This document shows positions 1-10,670 of a stretch of 37,942 bases of DNA, piece after piece. Source of the stretch: Thoreauomyces humboldtii (lineage: Eukaryota; Chytridiomycota; Chytridiomycetes; Spizellomycetales; Powellomycetaceae); assembly GCA_027596035.1 (NCBI GenBank), contig JADGJA010000135.1:1-37942 (forward strand). The letters are read 5' to 3'. The notes beneath the pieces are model-generated. The model was not told the DNA's origin. It made no database searches and saw nothing but the letters and a program-made list of their open reading frames with translations. The stretch's first letter is position 1. Each line of letters starts with the position of its first letter. The translations under genes were made by a program, and so were the position numbers.

Positions 1-1818
1 ACTTGGTTAATCCAGGTACGTACGGCTCAGAAGCTGTGATCAATGTGTTTTGATTGCTAAGCCTCCAAACGTAGGTACCTCTAGCCTCTTTAAAGTAAGA
101 TTGAGGCTTTCACACGTGGTTGCAGCAAGGCCATTCACGTATTTTCTTGGTGGATTTTTGAGGAGCCGATTATTGAAGTCGAGATCCGAATTGCTCCAAG
201 GAGGAGTTTCTCTTTGGTCAGGAACGCTCTGCTCAACTCTCACGGACCACCGAGCAATTTGTTTTGAGGCGGACTAGTGATGTCAACTTCAAATTCCTGC
301 CATCCAAGCATGACATGGTAATATTTTGTTGACCTTCCCCCATACAACATGCCATCTACAAGCAGGTGGTTAGATCGAGCAAAGTCGTAACAACCGTGCG
401 GAGTGACGTCAGCTTGGGAAGGGTATTGGGGATCATCACCAGCTTGAAGAAATTGTCAAATTCTGCGGAACTGCTGGAAGATCTTCAATATTCTGTCATC
501 GAGAATTCAACTGGCATAGGAAGCCTCGGCGAAAGTGGTAAGGCGCAAGTGCTAACAGCTGGCATTTATATCTCCTCATATTTCTGCGGATAGGGAAACT
601 CAAAGTGCTGGTGTCTCTGTTGCCTACGATCAAACGGAATACCACGGAGAAGGTATGCGGATATGGTGGATATATCATTTTCCTGCGACCTCACCGCGCG
701 CCATTAGGTCGTAGTGGTGTCCAATTGGATGCAAACCTTAGACATTATCGCAAAGCTATGCCAAGAGAGTGAATACCAAACCCTGCGCCTCAACAGCAAG
801 ATAGCAGCCGAAAAGCGCCAAGCGTGAGCCTCTTGCATTAAGATTATCCAAGGAACTGAATTTACTGATCGCTAAGGTTTAGAATTGTGGACAAATTCAA
901 CACTTCTAAAAATCATTTTGTGATGCTGTTTTCTAGCAAAGCGGGTGGAGTGGGATTAAATTTGATTGGAGCAAGCAGACTCGTTCTCTTTGATATTGAC
1001 TGGTATGATGAACAATCTCCACCACCTGGCTTTTTCTTAACACTCTTCTTCTCAAGGAATCCGAGTGTCTGTCAGCAAGGTAGGGGTTGGCTTCACGCGT
1101 TCGGTGGGCATGACCGAACCCTCAAGCAACCGGCTTAGCAATGGCGCGTATTTGGCGAGACGGGCAGACGAAGGAAGTACGAATTTACCGGCTGATCAGG
1201 TGAGGCCTCGTATTGGTTTCCAGGACAATGTGGGGAAACTGACCTGGAATCCTACCTGTATAGCACTGGAACCATTGAAGGTAAATCATTATCTGAGACA
1301 TGTATGCTCATAAGACCAGATTCGCTAATATTGTTGCACGTAGAAAAAATCTATCAGCGGCAGCTCATCAAGCAAGGGCTAGCTGACCAAGTAGTTGACA
1401 AACATGAAATCTCCCTCAACGACTTCTCCGGAATGCAGCTGAAGGACATCTTTGCTCATGATGAGCATACCGACTGTGGGACCCACGACCTTATTATGGA
1501 CTGCACTTGCGAGGAAAGTAAAGTGGTAAGGCATCTAATAATTGCGGATTCCGGGTGAAGAAATCGACATTCCTCGCCCCTTTCTCCCAAGATAGTGTGC
1601 GGGCTTCGGAACACGACGGTCTCTGGTGCCACCTTCGGCCGAGCTCGTTTTCTGGATCCGACTCTGCTCCACGGGAAAAGGCGGAGCACTTTCGAACCAT
1701 GGACCCTATACTGGCGGAACTGCTCATGCAAGAGCCGTATCTGAAGCAAACGGTCTCTTTTGTATTTTACAAGTCCGTGACGGCTTCTAGTGTAGAATCT
1801 GTCGATACCATCGCTTAG
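1..1818 (+). pseudogene. RDH54: RDH54/RAD54B-like SNF2 translocase, 3' part, damaged
   Basis: Rad54-family proteins are DNA translocases that act with Rad51/Dmc1 in homologous recombination; this piece covers the second helicase lobe and C-terminus. The gene enters the window already open. Readable exons: about 177-537, 594-652, 708-823, 883-1002, 1057-1079, 1139-1199, 1264-1280, 1344-1517, 1592-1818, all phase-compatible, with introns of 54-74 nt. Visible motifs include [46 protein letters not shown] and STGTIEEKIYQRQL, and a C-terminal TxDCGTHDL/SFVF segment typical of RDH54/RAD54B rather than RAD54. Damage: an in-frame TGA at 330-332, where the family usually has Arg in a VxFCRPS segment; an apparent one-base loss near 175; and RLNSKI where RLDGxT is usual. 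The stop could be spliced out by a 45-nt GT-AG intron (318-362), but that would delete conserved residues. From 333 to the end the frame is intact, so the damage looks recent. Confidence 0.8.
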
Positions 1819-1886
1819 CGTAGCCAACATCATTACAGCAAAAATATACGCGCAGACTTATATATGGCAGGTGTATACGCTGTGGG

Positions 1887-3075
1887 TTAGGGCTGCCGAG
1901 GGTGTTGATGTTGAGATAAGTCCGAGGGATGCCGGAGCTGCGATGAGCTTCCACCGTACAGCAAAATATGCGAAGGTGTGGTCACCTGATATGGATATAT
2001 GTAAGGCGCAACGTTCCCGCGACCTGCTTCATCGAGCGGTAGTTGACTCTGGGCAGTGGGGTACGCCCCGTTCGAAATCTGTGGAGGCAGCGGGGTGTAT
2101 TGCTGATGCCGTCGCTGATGATCGGGATGATGCTGCCATTCCTGAGACCGTTGTTGGTGATGCGGATGCAACTGCGGTTGCGTCTGCTGAACCGGCCCCT
2201 GCTGGAAGTATCGGTCAGGCTGTTGAAGAACGGGTGGAACCGGGTGGGACGCCTGTCCTGGGGGAGCGGATACGCTGGACTGAGTTGCTCGCTGTCTCTG
2301 GTGAGAACTTTCGCTACGCTGGCTGCTGCTGCTAGCGGTCTTTCCCACTTTACTCGAAGCGCCGTCATCAACCGACTGCTCAGCAGGGGCGGCAGCATCA
2401 ATCGATTCTCCACCAGAGTTCAGACACTTCTGAATAAGGGTTTTGCCCTCCGCTCTTGTGATGATAGGCTGGAGGCTGGGGGTTGCGAAAGTATGTACTT
2501 GTCCACTCTCTGACGCCACAATCAGAAGGACCTGCGTCCCGGTCAGGGTGGAAAGCTCATAAGCCTGACGAGGCCATAGAACACGTCAGCGGGGTCAAAT
2601 ACGCTTTGAGGATAGGCGAAAATGTCTCACCTTCTTCATGATGCCCGCCCTGCGCTTGCTGAACGAGATCAGCCTTCGAGCTCGATCTTCGATGAACTCG
2701 ATGCGGATTTTGCGACGGCCGCTGTTTTTGCGATGAGACCCCTCCTCATCCGACCCTTCCTCCTCCTGGTGATCCTCGTTGTCTTCAGCTGCAGGCGCCG
2801 TCCCCGTTTGAGACCTTGCCTCCGATAGTTCGGTTGCTTCCCCCAGGTTCATAGATTCTGATAGGAACGCTGAGAAGTTAGGCATGGATCCAGGTAAGAA
2901 GCACACAACGCGACACAGGAGTCCGGTAGCCATCTCGCGTACCATGCGTTGGTGCAATCTGAGGATGAAGGAGGTAGGGCATGTCATACTGCGGCGGTTG
3001 CGAGACCGGTGTATACAAGTAGCGGCCGGTCTCATCAGCGGACGGCCCTGCGTCGTACTGATATGGTCCACTCAT
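1887..3075 (-). CDS. MCM1: MCM1/SRF-type MADS-box transcription factor
   Basis: Nuclear DNA-binding factor of the SRF/Mcm1 class, which binds CArG-like sites and recruits partners for mating-type, cell-cycle and metabolic genes. Model: exons 3075-2943, 2869-2631, 2564-1887 (introns 73 and 66 nt), 349 aa. The MADS domain lies at about residues 95-150 (RRKIRIEFIEDRARRLISFSKRRAGIMKK, written in two exons, followed by AYELSTLTGTQVLLIVASE), and the SAM extension continues to about 175 (TFATPSLQPIITRAEGKTLIQKCLN). An acidic stretch (EDHQEEEGSDEEG) precedes the MADS box, as in many fungal Mcm1 proteins. The C-terminal half is Gln/His/Pro-rich and probably an activation region. The start at 3075 (MSGPYQYD) is preferred; an in-frame ATG at 3135 exists. 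It converges on the RDH54 relic, with the two ends 68 bp apart. Confidence 0.92.
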
Positions 3076-3575
3076 GTTCGAGCGGAGGAAAGAGGATGTG
3101 TGGGACTTTCGATGTCCGTCCCTTAGCCGTCCCAAATAGTAGTTTGCAACGCGTTGCGGCCCTTCGGAGGTAGCAGTAAATCGAGCCGATGAGGCACAGG
3201 ACTCTGGCTACTGCAACTAAAAGCGACAAGAGGAGACTATCGAGGAAGCTCTTGGCGTCTGTCGTCGCACTGATGTACGGTCCTGAGTTGAGGTGGTCGA
3301 GGCACGGTCGTGAGTTGAAATGGTGAATGCACATGCCCCCCGCGAGAGAGCGGGCGTTGGGAGGGGGGGGGGGTCGGCGGCCGTGGCGAGACGCCCACAG
3401 TCCAGCGGCCCAACTTTCACCGCTTACGTCAGCACGAGCGGTGAAACCCCATAGCGGGCAACTACAAGGCTTTATCAAGACTCTTCTTTCGCGGGTTCGA
3501 TTCAAAAATAAAATGCTTCACGCTAGCTGCCTCCCTGCAGGATGGTTGCAGTGGAGTCGACCAAACATAGTCCTC
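3076..3575. other. Intergenic, upstream of MCM1 and downstream of the PLAC8 gene
   Basis: About 500 bp with no supported gene. It holds a G-run near 3361-3373. The open frames here have no recognisable domains and look like chance. It should contain the MCM1 promoter and the PLAC8 3' end. Confidence 0.5.
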
Positions 3576-4188
3576 CTAGTTCATGCCTGCTCCAACCATG
3601 GCATCGATCTCCCTCTTCTCTTGCGTCAACGCGCAGGAGTAGCAGCAGCAGTGGGCACACTAATGAAGGGAAAGGAGAATCGACAGGAACACAGATGAGT
3701 GTTCAGTTCGGTTCCAATCTTCAGACTTGTCAGGAATTTACCAGGTCAGAGCAACCACCTCCGCTGATGTTGTACTTGCTTCGGATGCTGGCACGGCCGC
3801 CGGCAGCAATGCAGGGAGCGAAGGGTCCTACGCAAGCGTAGATGCAGCAGTCGCCACAGCAGCCGTCCGACTTGTTGAGAGCCTGCTTGTTCTTGCCGTA
3901 CGCACAGGCGGGGAAGCACATCGCAAAGCAGCATGTGCCGATGTCGCCGCAGCAGGAGAAGAGACCGTACGTCCAGTCTTTCGGAGGGCGCTGAACGACC
4001 TGCGTCACAACCACCACCTGTGGGATTAACACAACGAAAGCATGTCAGCGTTACGATCCCTGACCGCGCTGTTGATACTCCTGGAACAGGCGGCTTACAT
4101 TGGCTTGTCCGGGCTGAGCCATCATGGTCGGCTGTGGGGCGTATCCGGGCTGGACGGTCTGCATCATAGGTTGCTGCTGGTACGACAT
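3576..4188 (-). CDS. PLAC8-family cysteine-rich protein
   Basis: Small Cys-rich protein of the PLAC8 family; plant and fungal relatives are membrane-associated and linked to organ/cell size control and metal or calcium handling. The substrate cannot be told here. Model: exons 4188-4099, 4017-3742, 3659-3576 (introns 81 and 82 nt), 149 aa. The N-terminus is a Gln/Pro/Met-rich tail (MSYQQQPMMQTVQ). The PLAC8 domain runs from about residue 42 (WTYGLFSCCGDIGTCCFAMC) through GCCGDCCIYACVGPFAPC to the short last exon (CAHCCCYSCALTQEKREI), which supplies the family's closing CC..CxxxQExREI motif. Recovering that last exon by splicing is strong support for the model. It lies with MCM1 between two copies of RDH54 3' sequence. 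Confidence 0.9.
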
Positions 4189-4780
4189 CTTGCTTTTCTG
4201 CTTTTTCGGTGGGAATGTGAGGTGGGGCACTGGGGGGTGGCCAGTAATCAAACAAGACTGGGTGTAAGAACAACAGTTGCGCAACTAGAGCTCTGCGCTC
4301 CTGTTCGTGGCAGAAACGACTGCTTCTTACATGTTTCGATGCGGGCCGTGGAAGAATGCTAGAATGCGATGTTGAACCGATGCCGGGGACGCTTTGGAAT
4401 GTGATGCGGTTTGTCACGAGAGATAGAACAGCCAAGCTATGACTTTGAAGGGAGCGGGGACAGACGAGGCTGACTTTATCAACTCGTGAGCCCGCTTCGG
4501 GCGCGCCTACCACCCAGAACCTCAAACTCCGCTTTCGCGAAAGTTGCCATTGCCCTGTTCAGCTATCCTTGGCTTTTTGACTTTTGCCCATCCGAATGCA
4601 CCGAATTTTTGACCTCACAGAGTTCACACAGTCATGACACCAGACTACACGTAGAACGGTCTGTGAGAGGGTAAGACGGTAGGAGAGGGTAAGCAGAGCA
4701 CTTTTTACCCTCGACGGTTTCTGGACAGCCGGTGTAGGACTGGGTTACCGAGGCTTCAGGGTGAGCCCATGGTATCCGGG
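4189..4780. other. Intergenic, promoter side of the PLAC8 gene
   Basis: About 590 bp upstream of the PLAC8 gene on the minus strand. I see no supported gene. The open frames here lack recognisable domains. The right edge meets the second RDH54 fragment. Confidence 0.45.
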
Positions 4781-4784
4781 GTTG

Positions 4785-5235
4785 GCCTTGTGTGGCACTG
4801 GAAACACTTGAAGGTAAATCATTATCTGGGACATGTATGCTCATGGGACCAGACCCCCTAATATTGTTGCACGTAGAAAAACATGTATCAGCGGCAGCTC
4901 ATTAAGCAAGCAAGGGCTAGCTGACCAAGTCGTTGACAACCATGAAGTCTCCATCAACACCTTCTCCGGAACGCCTGAAGGATATCGTTGCTCATGATGG
5001 GCATACCGACTGTGGGACCCACGACCTTCTTATAGACTGCACTTGCAAGGTAAGGAAAGTGATAACGGATCTAATAATTGCTGAATCCGGGTGAGGAATA
5101 TTCCTTGCTAGGATGGTGTGAGGGTTTCGGAACACAGCGGTCTCTGGTGCCGCCCAGCCCAGCTCGCTTTCTGCATCCGACCCTGCTCTCCGAGAAAAGG
5201 CGGAGCACTTTCGAATCATGGACCCCTTGCTGATC
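4785..5235 (+). pseudogene. Second, decayed copy of the RDH54 3' end
   Basis: This stretch matches 1255-1715 base for base over long runs, in the same orientation. It repeats the end of the GTIE exon, the following intron (including its donor, the CTAATATTG branch region and the CACGTAG acceptor), the YQRQLI...QGLADQVVD exon, the CGTHDL..DCTC segment and the terminal REKRRSTF region. It carries small insertions and deletions: an extra CAAG within the KQGL codons and a loss within the ...GMQLKD codons. The TGYPE-side upstream exons are not recognisable, so it is a partial copy with no start and no open frame. It is clearly more diverged than copy 1, so it has probably been non-functional for longer. 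Confidence 0.8.
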
Positions 5236-5649
5236 TGTGGTCAGCTGCTTCCTGAAGGTCTCTGACACAATGGTGTCGTCGAAGTCTTCGCCACGGTTCA
5301 AGTGTCCCGGACGCACCAGCGGAATTGTCTCAAGCTCATCACGTCATTCCCGCTTCTCGAATACAACCGTTCCTGAGATCCTCTGGAGAGCTGTCCTTGC
5401 TGCTTATATTTAGTTAACCTCCCTTGGTCTGCCTTGGATACGCATACATCTGGATTGCTAGGATCACCCGAACAACAAGATTCCAATTTTGGTTCGTCAA
5501 AAGCACGGCTGAAATTGTCAGGGAGGCCAAAAAAAAAGCAGAAACAACATAAAAATGGGTCGAAGCTTGCGATATAAGGAGAGGAAGAAACTGTCCAAAC
5601 AATGGCGGCGCGCACCGCAGTGCGAAAGACCGACAAGCAGCCTCAATTC
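5236..5649. other. Intergenic, 3' of sugar transporter
   Basis: About 400 bp between the RDH54 fragment and the transporter stop codon. It contains a short A-run (5530-5538). No gene is supported. Confidence 0.4.
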
Positions 5650-7550
5650 TTAACGGACGGTAGCCTCGCTCTGATGCATGTTCGTGTTGTTCTTGTCTGC
5701 GTAGCCCAGGGCGTTTTGTGGGAGTTCGGAGTGCGAGTGTCGGCCCTTGACGATGTATCCCGCGCTGTGCCTTGCTGGGATGCCAGAATCGAACAGCTCG
5801 TCGACATCCTCGAGGGCCAATCCCTTGGTCTCGGGAACGAAGAAGTACACGAAGACGCCGCCGACGAAAACGAAGAACGCCCAGATGAAAGAGATCTTGG
5901 GACCTGAACGGAAAGCGACACAAAACTCGGTTAGTCAGTGATGGGCATGGATGCTGGTGATTTTATAAAAACTCCTTACCAAGATTTCCCTTGTCGTGAT
6001 CCACCACGTAAGGCGTGCAGAAGGCCAAAATAAAGTTCCAAAACCAGTTGGAGGCGGTTGACAACGAAACACCCTTGGATCGGATCCGAATGGGGAAAAC
6101 CTCAGTGGTCACCACCCAAGCCCCGGGTCCCCACGACGAAGCGAACCTGTACGTATACGCGTCAGCTAGGAAAACCACTGTACTTTACATCTGACACCTC
6201 TTACCCGTAAATGAATATGCATGTAAAAACGATGAGGGCAACGCCTGCAGGACCGTTTGCGCTTATGACGGCGCCTGTAGTATTGTCCAATTTGGCTGGA
6301 TAAGCCGTGCCGATGCTTGCCACAACAATCTGCCCGATGAACATGATCGCTGAGCCCATGAGGAGGAGCTGGCGGCGGCCGATGCGTTCGACGAGGTACA
6401 GTGCTGGGAATGTGCTGACAACATTGACGACGCCGGTGATGGTCGATGTGAGGTAGGCCTGCGAGATGCCGGCCTGACGGAAGAAGGTGGGACCGAAGTA
6501 GAAGATAGCGTTCACTGAAAGGAGACAATCACAATTAGCTTCGAGACTGCCCGCTTTAGCGCTGCTGTCAGACATACCTCCTGTAAGCTGCTGGAAACAC
6601 TGGATCCAGATTCCAATCTGAGTGCGGCGGTTGCTGTTTCCACGGAAGCAGTCGGCGTAGGTTGCTTCGTTGACACCCAGGGATGCTTCAAAGGCGAGCG
6701 CCTCCTCGAGCTCGACCATCTCGTCGACGATCACGGTATCCTGCGGAGGCCTGCCTCGCAGCCGGGACAATGCACTGCGGGCTTGCTCCGGGCGACCTTC
6801 CTTCAGGAGATACCGAGGCGATTCGGGCAGAACGATCATGCCAAAGAAGAGCACTAGAGCAGCCAGCGAAAGCGATGCGGTTAGTCTTCTTGAGCTCAAG
6901 ACATGTCGAGTCGACTCGACTTACCAGCAGCGAAAACGAACTGCAGTGCGATGGGCACCCGGTAGGAAGTGCGGCCGGAGATGTTTTGACAGCCTTGGTT
7001 CACACCAAAGGCTGCGAGGATGCCGATGGTGATGGCGAGCTGGTAAGTGGAGACCAGGGTGCCTCTGAGGTGTTTTGGAGCAGCCTCGGCCTGATACAAA
7101 GGAATCAAGTCCGAGAGCAGACCGACTCCGAAACCAGCGACGACACGTCCGGGGAGGAGCAATCCGAGGCTGTGACTAGCTGTCTGCAAGGCGACACCGA
7201 CAGAAAAGACGCAGCAGGAGACCATGATGGCATAACGTCGGCCTACGCGATCGGCGAGGTAGCCGGCGGTGAGGGCGCCGAAGAAGGTGCCGATGCTCAG
7301 GATCGAAACAATGACGGAACGGACACTTGATTTGAGGGGTTGTCCTCCGCCAGGACCAAAGTCGTTGATGAAGGCACTCATCTGCGGTAGGCTATCGGTG
7401 TGAGAGACAGTCACCGACGCTCACGAGCACGGTCGCCCGACGATTCACCTCTTGGATTCCGGAAATAAGTCCCGTATCATATCCGTAGAGAAATCCACCA
7501 AACGACACGAATATGCAGATGAGGATACTGATGGCGTTGACGTTCGCCAT
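5650..7550 (-). CDS. MFS sugar transporter (HXT/sugar porter family)
   Basis: Plasma-membrane sugar/proton symporter or facilitator of the major facilitator superfamily, with 12 expected membrane segments. Model: exons 7550-7449, 7381-6925, 6853-6578, 6514-6205, 6146-5980, 5903-5650 (introns 58-76 nt), 521 aa, the usual family length. Family signatures occur in order: GGFLYGYDTG in TM1, GYLADRVGRR (about residues 74-83), PESPRYLLKEGR (about 195), QQLTGVNAIFYFGPTFF (about 272, completed across an intron), ERIGRR, WGPGAWVVTTEVFPIRIRSKG and PETKGLALEDVDELF near the C-terminus. The start at 7550 gives MANVNAISI directly before TM1, a short cytosolic N-terminus. The exact sugar cannot be assigned; the motifs suit a hexose or related monosaccharide. 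Confidence 0.93.
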
Positions 7551-8034
7551 CTCGGACAGATTCTCGAGCAGTAAACGACAAGGGCAGTAGAGTTTTGTAG
7601 TATGTGCAGCAGGCTCTTGGGTTTGAAGTGTGCAAGCTCGTTGGGGGGTGAGGTAGATTCAAGAAGCAAAGGGCAGTGAGAGCGTGAAGCCGACGCACCC
7701 GAGCGAAGTCTTTACATATCGCCGGGCCAGGTGCCGTAGCGTTTCTGGTCGTGGCGCGTCGGCCCTTTGCATCACGAGGGAAGGGGGGTTGTGAGTGTCA
7801 TTGGCTCACGCGCGCGCGCGCGCTCACTCTGTTGAATTCTGTGCCCACACCATGCTGAATGTTAAAGGATGACGGCATCATGAATCATCGGGCAGATCGC
7901 CGGAAAGGGGGAAGGTGTGTCAGGTGGTAGGGAGGGATGCATCCCCCTCGGGCCCCTCCCCTCCAAGGCTCCAATTTAAAATACCAGAGGGACACCATCA
8001 CAAAGAGCACCGCTGGTAGTACCCCGGAAGTGTT
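7551..8034. promoter_or_regulatory. Upstream region of the sugar transporter
   Basis: About 480 bp between the transporter start and an orphan ORF. It contains an alternating CG run (about 7809-7822) and several C-runs near 7940-7970. It must hold the transporter promoter, but I see no clear TATA box at a normal distance. Confidence 0.4.
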
Positions 8035-8772
8035 TCAGATCAGCAGTCTGCTTTGGACAGCCAAACTCCGCTCTCTCCTCAGTGCACACAAACAAAGTCG
8101 ATAGCTTCGCGTTTCGCCCCATTTTCCCCAAGTCGTGTTTTCCCTACCATTTTGTGAAGACATTCCCACTATAGCATACCATTTTAAAAGCACAATAGAA
8201 GCTTGGAACTTTGAGGGCACAGAGAAGCAGGTATGTTGAGTATTATTCTGGTTTTTGAATTGCCAAAATCCATCCACTGACAGCTTCTTACTAGGGGTAA
8301 CTCTACTCTCAGACCGAGTTTTTGCCAACTTTGCAGCACGTTCAGTGCTCCCACAACCCACACAGTTGGCCGATTCTATCGAAACTGGACACGCAGCTGC
8401 CTCCACGTATGATACAGCTTGTGTACAAACCGAGGAATTTTCGGTCCAAAACTGACTGACTTTTACTAGGGAAGTCTTCTTGGTATTGGACGGACATACT
8501 GTGAAAGTTTCGTTGGCTGGAAACCAGAACTGACCAGTGCGTTTCACTTCTTGGGATGCAGATGCCACGTACGAGGGCCAAAAGGACTGTAGCGCTTTTT
8601 GGGACAGCTCCGCTCCCATAGCCTTTTGAGGAACTTTGAGTCCTCTTGCAGTTCTGAATACTGCTCCTGTAGAATAAGGTTGCTGTATCAAATCCTCCCC
8701 ATGATTGGGGCTACAATGCCTGTGCTTCGCATTTTGGTTACTGCCCCTTGACGTCTTACTCCGGGCCATCAA
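8035..8772 (-). CDS. Orphan ORF with repeated FW motifs
   Basis: A 245-codon open frame that I do not recognise. It begins MMARSKTSRGSNQ and has no signal peptide or membrane segment. It sits in a stretch visibly richer in A+T than the neighbouring genes. Four similar short motifs recur: LQSFWPSY, TGQFWFPANETFTVC, VSQFWTENSSVC and VDGFWQFKNQ, often with a basic residue before FW and an Asn and a Cys after it; CVGCGS is also present. Recurrence in one frame argues that it is coding or derived from a coding element, but codon use is unlike the flanking genes. It could be a lineage-specific gene, an element remnant, or chance. Low confidence. Confidence 0.35.
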   Translation of the reverse strand: MMARSKTSRGSNQNAKHRHCSPNHGEDLIQQPYSTGAVFRTARGLKVPQKAMGAELSQKALQSFWPSYVASASQEVKRTGQFWFPANETFTVCPSNTKKTSLVKVSQFWTENSSVCTQAVSYVEAAACPVSIESANCVGCGSTERAAKLAKTRSESRVTPSKKLSVDGFWQFKNQNNTQHTCFSVPSKFQASIVLLKWYAIVGMSSQNGRENTTWGKWGETRSYRLCLCALRRERSLAVQSRLLI

Positions 8773-9375
8773 GTTTGGCTTGTCATAGCTTGATATGTCC
8801 CCTATTTAGTTCTTCCAGAAATGTTACAGCTTCGGAGCCTGGCTAATTCTGAACACTTCGCTCATCAGATGTATTGCTCTAACATCATCGACAAGGAAGA
8901 GACTCCTCATTTCGACAACTACCTGTCTAAACTACTTGTTTCCCGCCAAAAGTCAAATATAAAAAATAAAAGTAAAGAGACAGAAATGTAGCCAAAGATA
9001 ATCTCCATCTATCCTTCATTGGATGTGCCTGTGGCAACGGCTTCCCCAGGGCGTGCAATGAAATGGACTGTCGGGGGTCAGAAGAGAGGAAGAGAAATGG
9101 GGTGTGGAGCTATCCAAACGTATGTGTGCGCTGGCGCCGCTGGGGCTCTCTTCCCAACAAAAGCCAAAGGACGTCATCCCGAGCCACTACTGTCGAAAGA
9201 TTGTACCGGTGGACCGTACGGCGGTATGCTTCCCCCAGATTTCCGGGACCGCCCTCCCCTCGGTCCTCCTCGTTTGACATTCATCAAAGCATTCGGGAAG
9301 TTTCCCCAAGGCTCGTTGGGACCCCGTTGAGCCCTTTCCGTCCTGTGATATTCTGCTCGAAACTCCTTTCAGAGC
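8773..9375. other. Intergenic, AT-rich then pyrimidine-rich, upstream of the LysM gene
   Basis: About 600 bp. The left half (8800-9000) is AT-rich with an A/T run near 8958-8975; the right half is more GC-rich and presumably contains the LysM gene promoter. No gene is supported. Confidence 0.4.
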
Positions 9376-10670
9376 ATGTGGTCCGACGGAGTCACCTCCT
9401 CTGCTCGGTCGGTAGCCCCAGCCAACACCTCCCCTCGTCACCGAGCGACCGCTGCTGCTTGCGCGTCCTCCACCACCAACTCCCCGCTCTTCAGTTACCC
9501 CTCACCGCTACGAAAGCGGTCAACCGACATCGAGAGAGTTCAGGCCGTCGCCGCTATCGGCTCCGACTCCGTCCCTCTCGCTCCCGCCGCCGACCCCGAC
9601 TACTTTCCGACCCCGACCGGTGGCCGGCCCATGCCTCTGCGACGCTTGTCCTTTGGGAGAGACGGCTTACGGGACACACCGGCTGCTTCGGACGGCATCG
9701 TACATCGCGTCAAGCGGACGGACACTTTGGCTGGTGTGGCGATATCGTATCGAGTCAGCGTACGTGTCTTTTGCCTTTTGTTATGCGGACGGGGTCGGCG
9801 CTTGGATAGAGGCAGTGGAGTTGCGGTCTGACCAGGGCTAACTCTGTCCGTCACTGTTGTTGCACAGCTTTCGAAACTGAAGAAGTTGAATCGCATCTGG
9901 AACAACGATGACATCAAGATGCGCGATACTCTTATCATTCCACGAATGGCTGCCTTTGGCGGTGAGTTACCCGGTCCCTCGGTGCGTCTGGTTTCGTGTC
10001 AGATTCAGCAAGCTCAAAAGCTGCGCTCCCCGTCGAATAGGGCCGGTGACACCTCCCATCCTACCAGAGGCCACGGACTATGGTTTCGACGCACGACCGC
10101 CTCTGCCATCACCGCTCACCCGACGGACGAGCAGCACGGCACCGTTGCTGCCGACCGTGGCCGAGAAGACCACCCAGGACTTTTTCACGCGGCTCGATGC
10201 CGACGTGGCCGCCACGATGGACGAGCTGGGCAGTCACGCCGTCTGGCAGCCTTCTCCCGCGTCCGAGTCGCCCGTCCCGCACATCGGACACACGGGATCC
10301 CAATGGCAGTACGACGATCCGTCCGCTGCCTACGGAGGGTTCCCGTCCCGTCCGCCGAAGGCTCCCCCGAGCTCCCGCAGAGGTACCGTCGGGAGTCTGG
10401 AGGCCGTACTAGGAAGGCCCGTGGCTTTTCCCGAGACAGGCGCGGAAGCTGCCCTGAGAAAGGTTCCTGCCAGGGCCGCATCGTCCTTTGCTTGGATCGG
10501 CAGGTAACGCACGTCGACACCGCGCTTTCCAGAGTGACCTGAAGAACTCTTTCATGCAGGCTAACGGTAAACGATCTTTTGTCCGTAGTAAGTTGAAGGA
10601 ACTGTCGAGCGACTTGCGGCCCATCACCCCGGATCGCACCGATTACGTGCCCGTCCGCACCGATGACTGA
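9376..10670 (+). CDS. Intracellular-type LysM domain protein
   Basis: LysM modules bind N-acetylglucosamine polymers; eukaryotic proteins with one LysM and no signal peptide (LYSMD type) act inside the cell and their ligand is unclear. Model: exons 9376-9759, 9868-9961, 10068-10503, 10589-10670 (introns 108, 106 and 85 nt; the last has a GCTAAC branch site), 331 aa. The LysM domain is at about residues 108-157 and is split by intron 1: IVHRVKRTDTLAGVAISYRVS joined to LSKLKKLNRIWNNDDIKMRDTLIIP, an excellent LysM consensus. The N-terminal 100 residues are Ser/Pro/Ala-rich with no hydrophobic signal; the C-terminal 170 are Pro-rich and low complexity. No secretion signal argues against a chitin-masking effector. 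The acceptor of intron 2 is inferred from frame. Its end faces that of the dioxygenase gene. Confidence 0.82.

Noticed and set aside
318..362. Possible 45-nt intron removing the TGA in RDH54
   Set aside because: Shorter than all other introns here and it would remove conserved VxFCRPS and YKQV-proximal residues; a nonsense mutation is likelier, but this was not excluded.
3485..3502. GGGTTCGATTC resembling a tRNA B box
   Set aside because: No A box at a suitable distance and no acceptor or anticodon stem can be formed around it.
7809..7822. Alternating CG run as Z-DNA or regulatory island
   Set aside because: Only 14 bp; nothing further supports a function.
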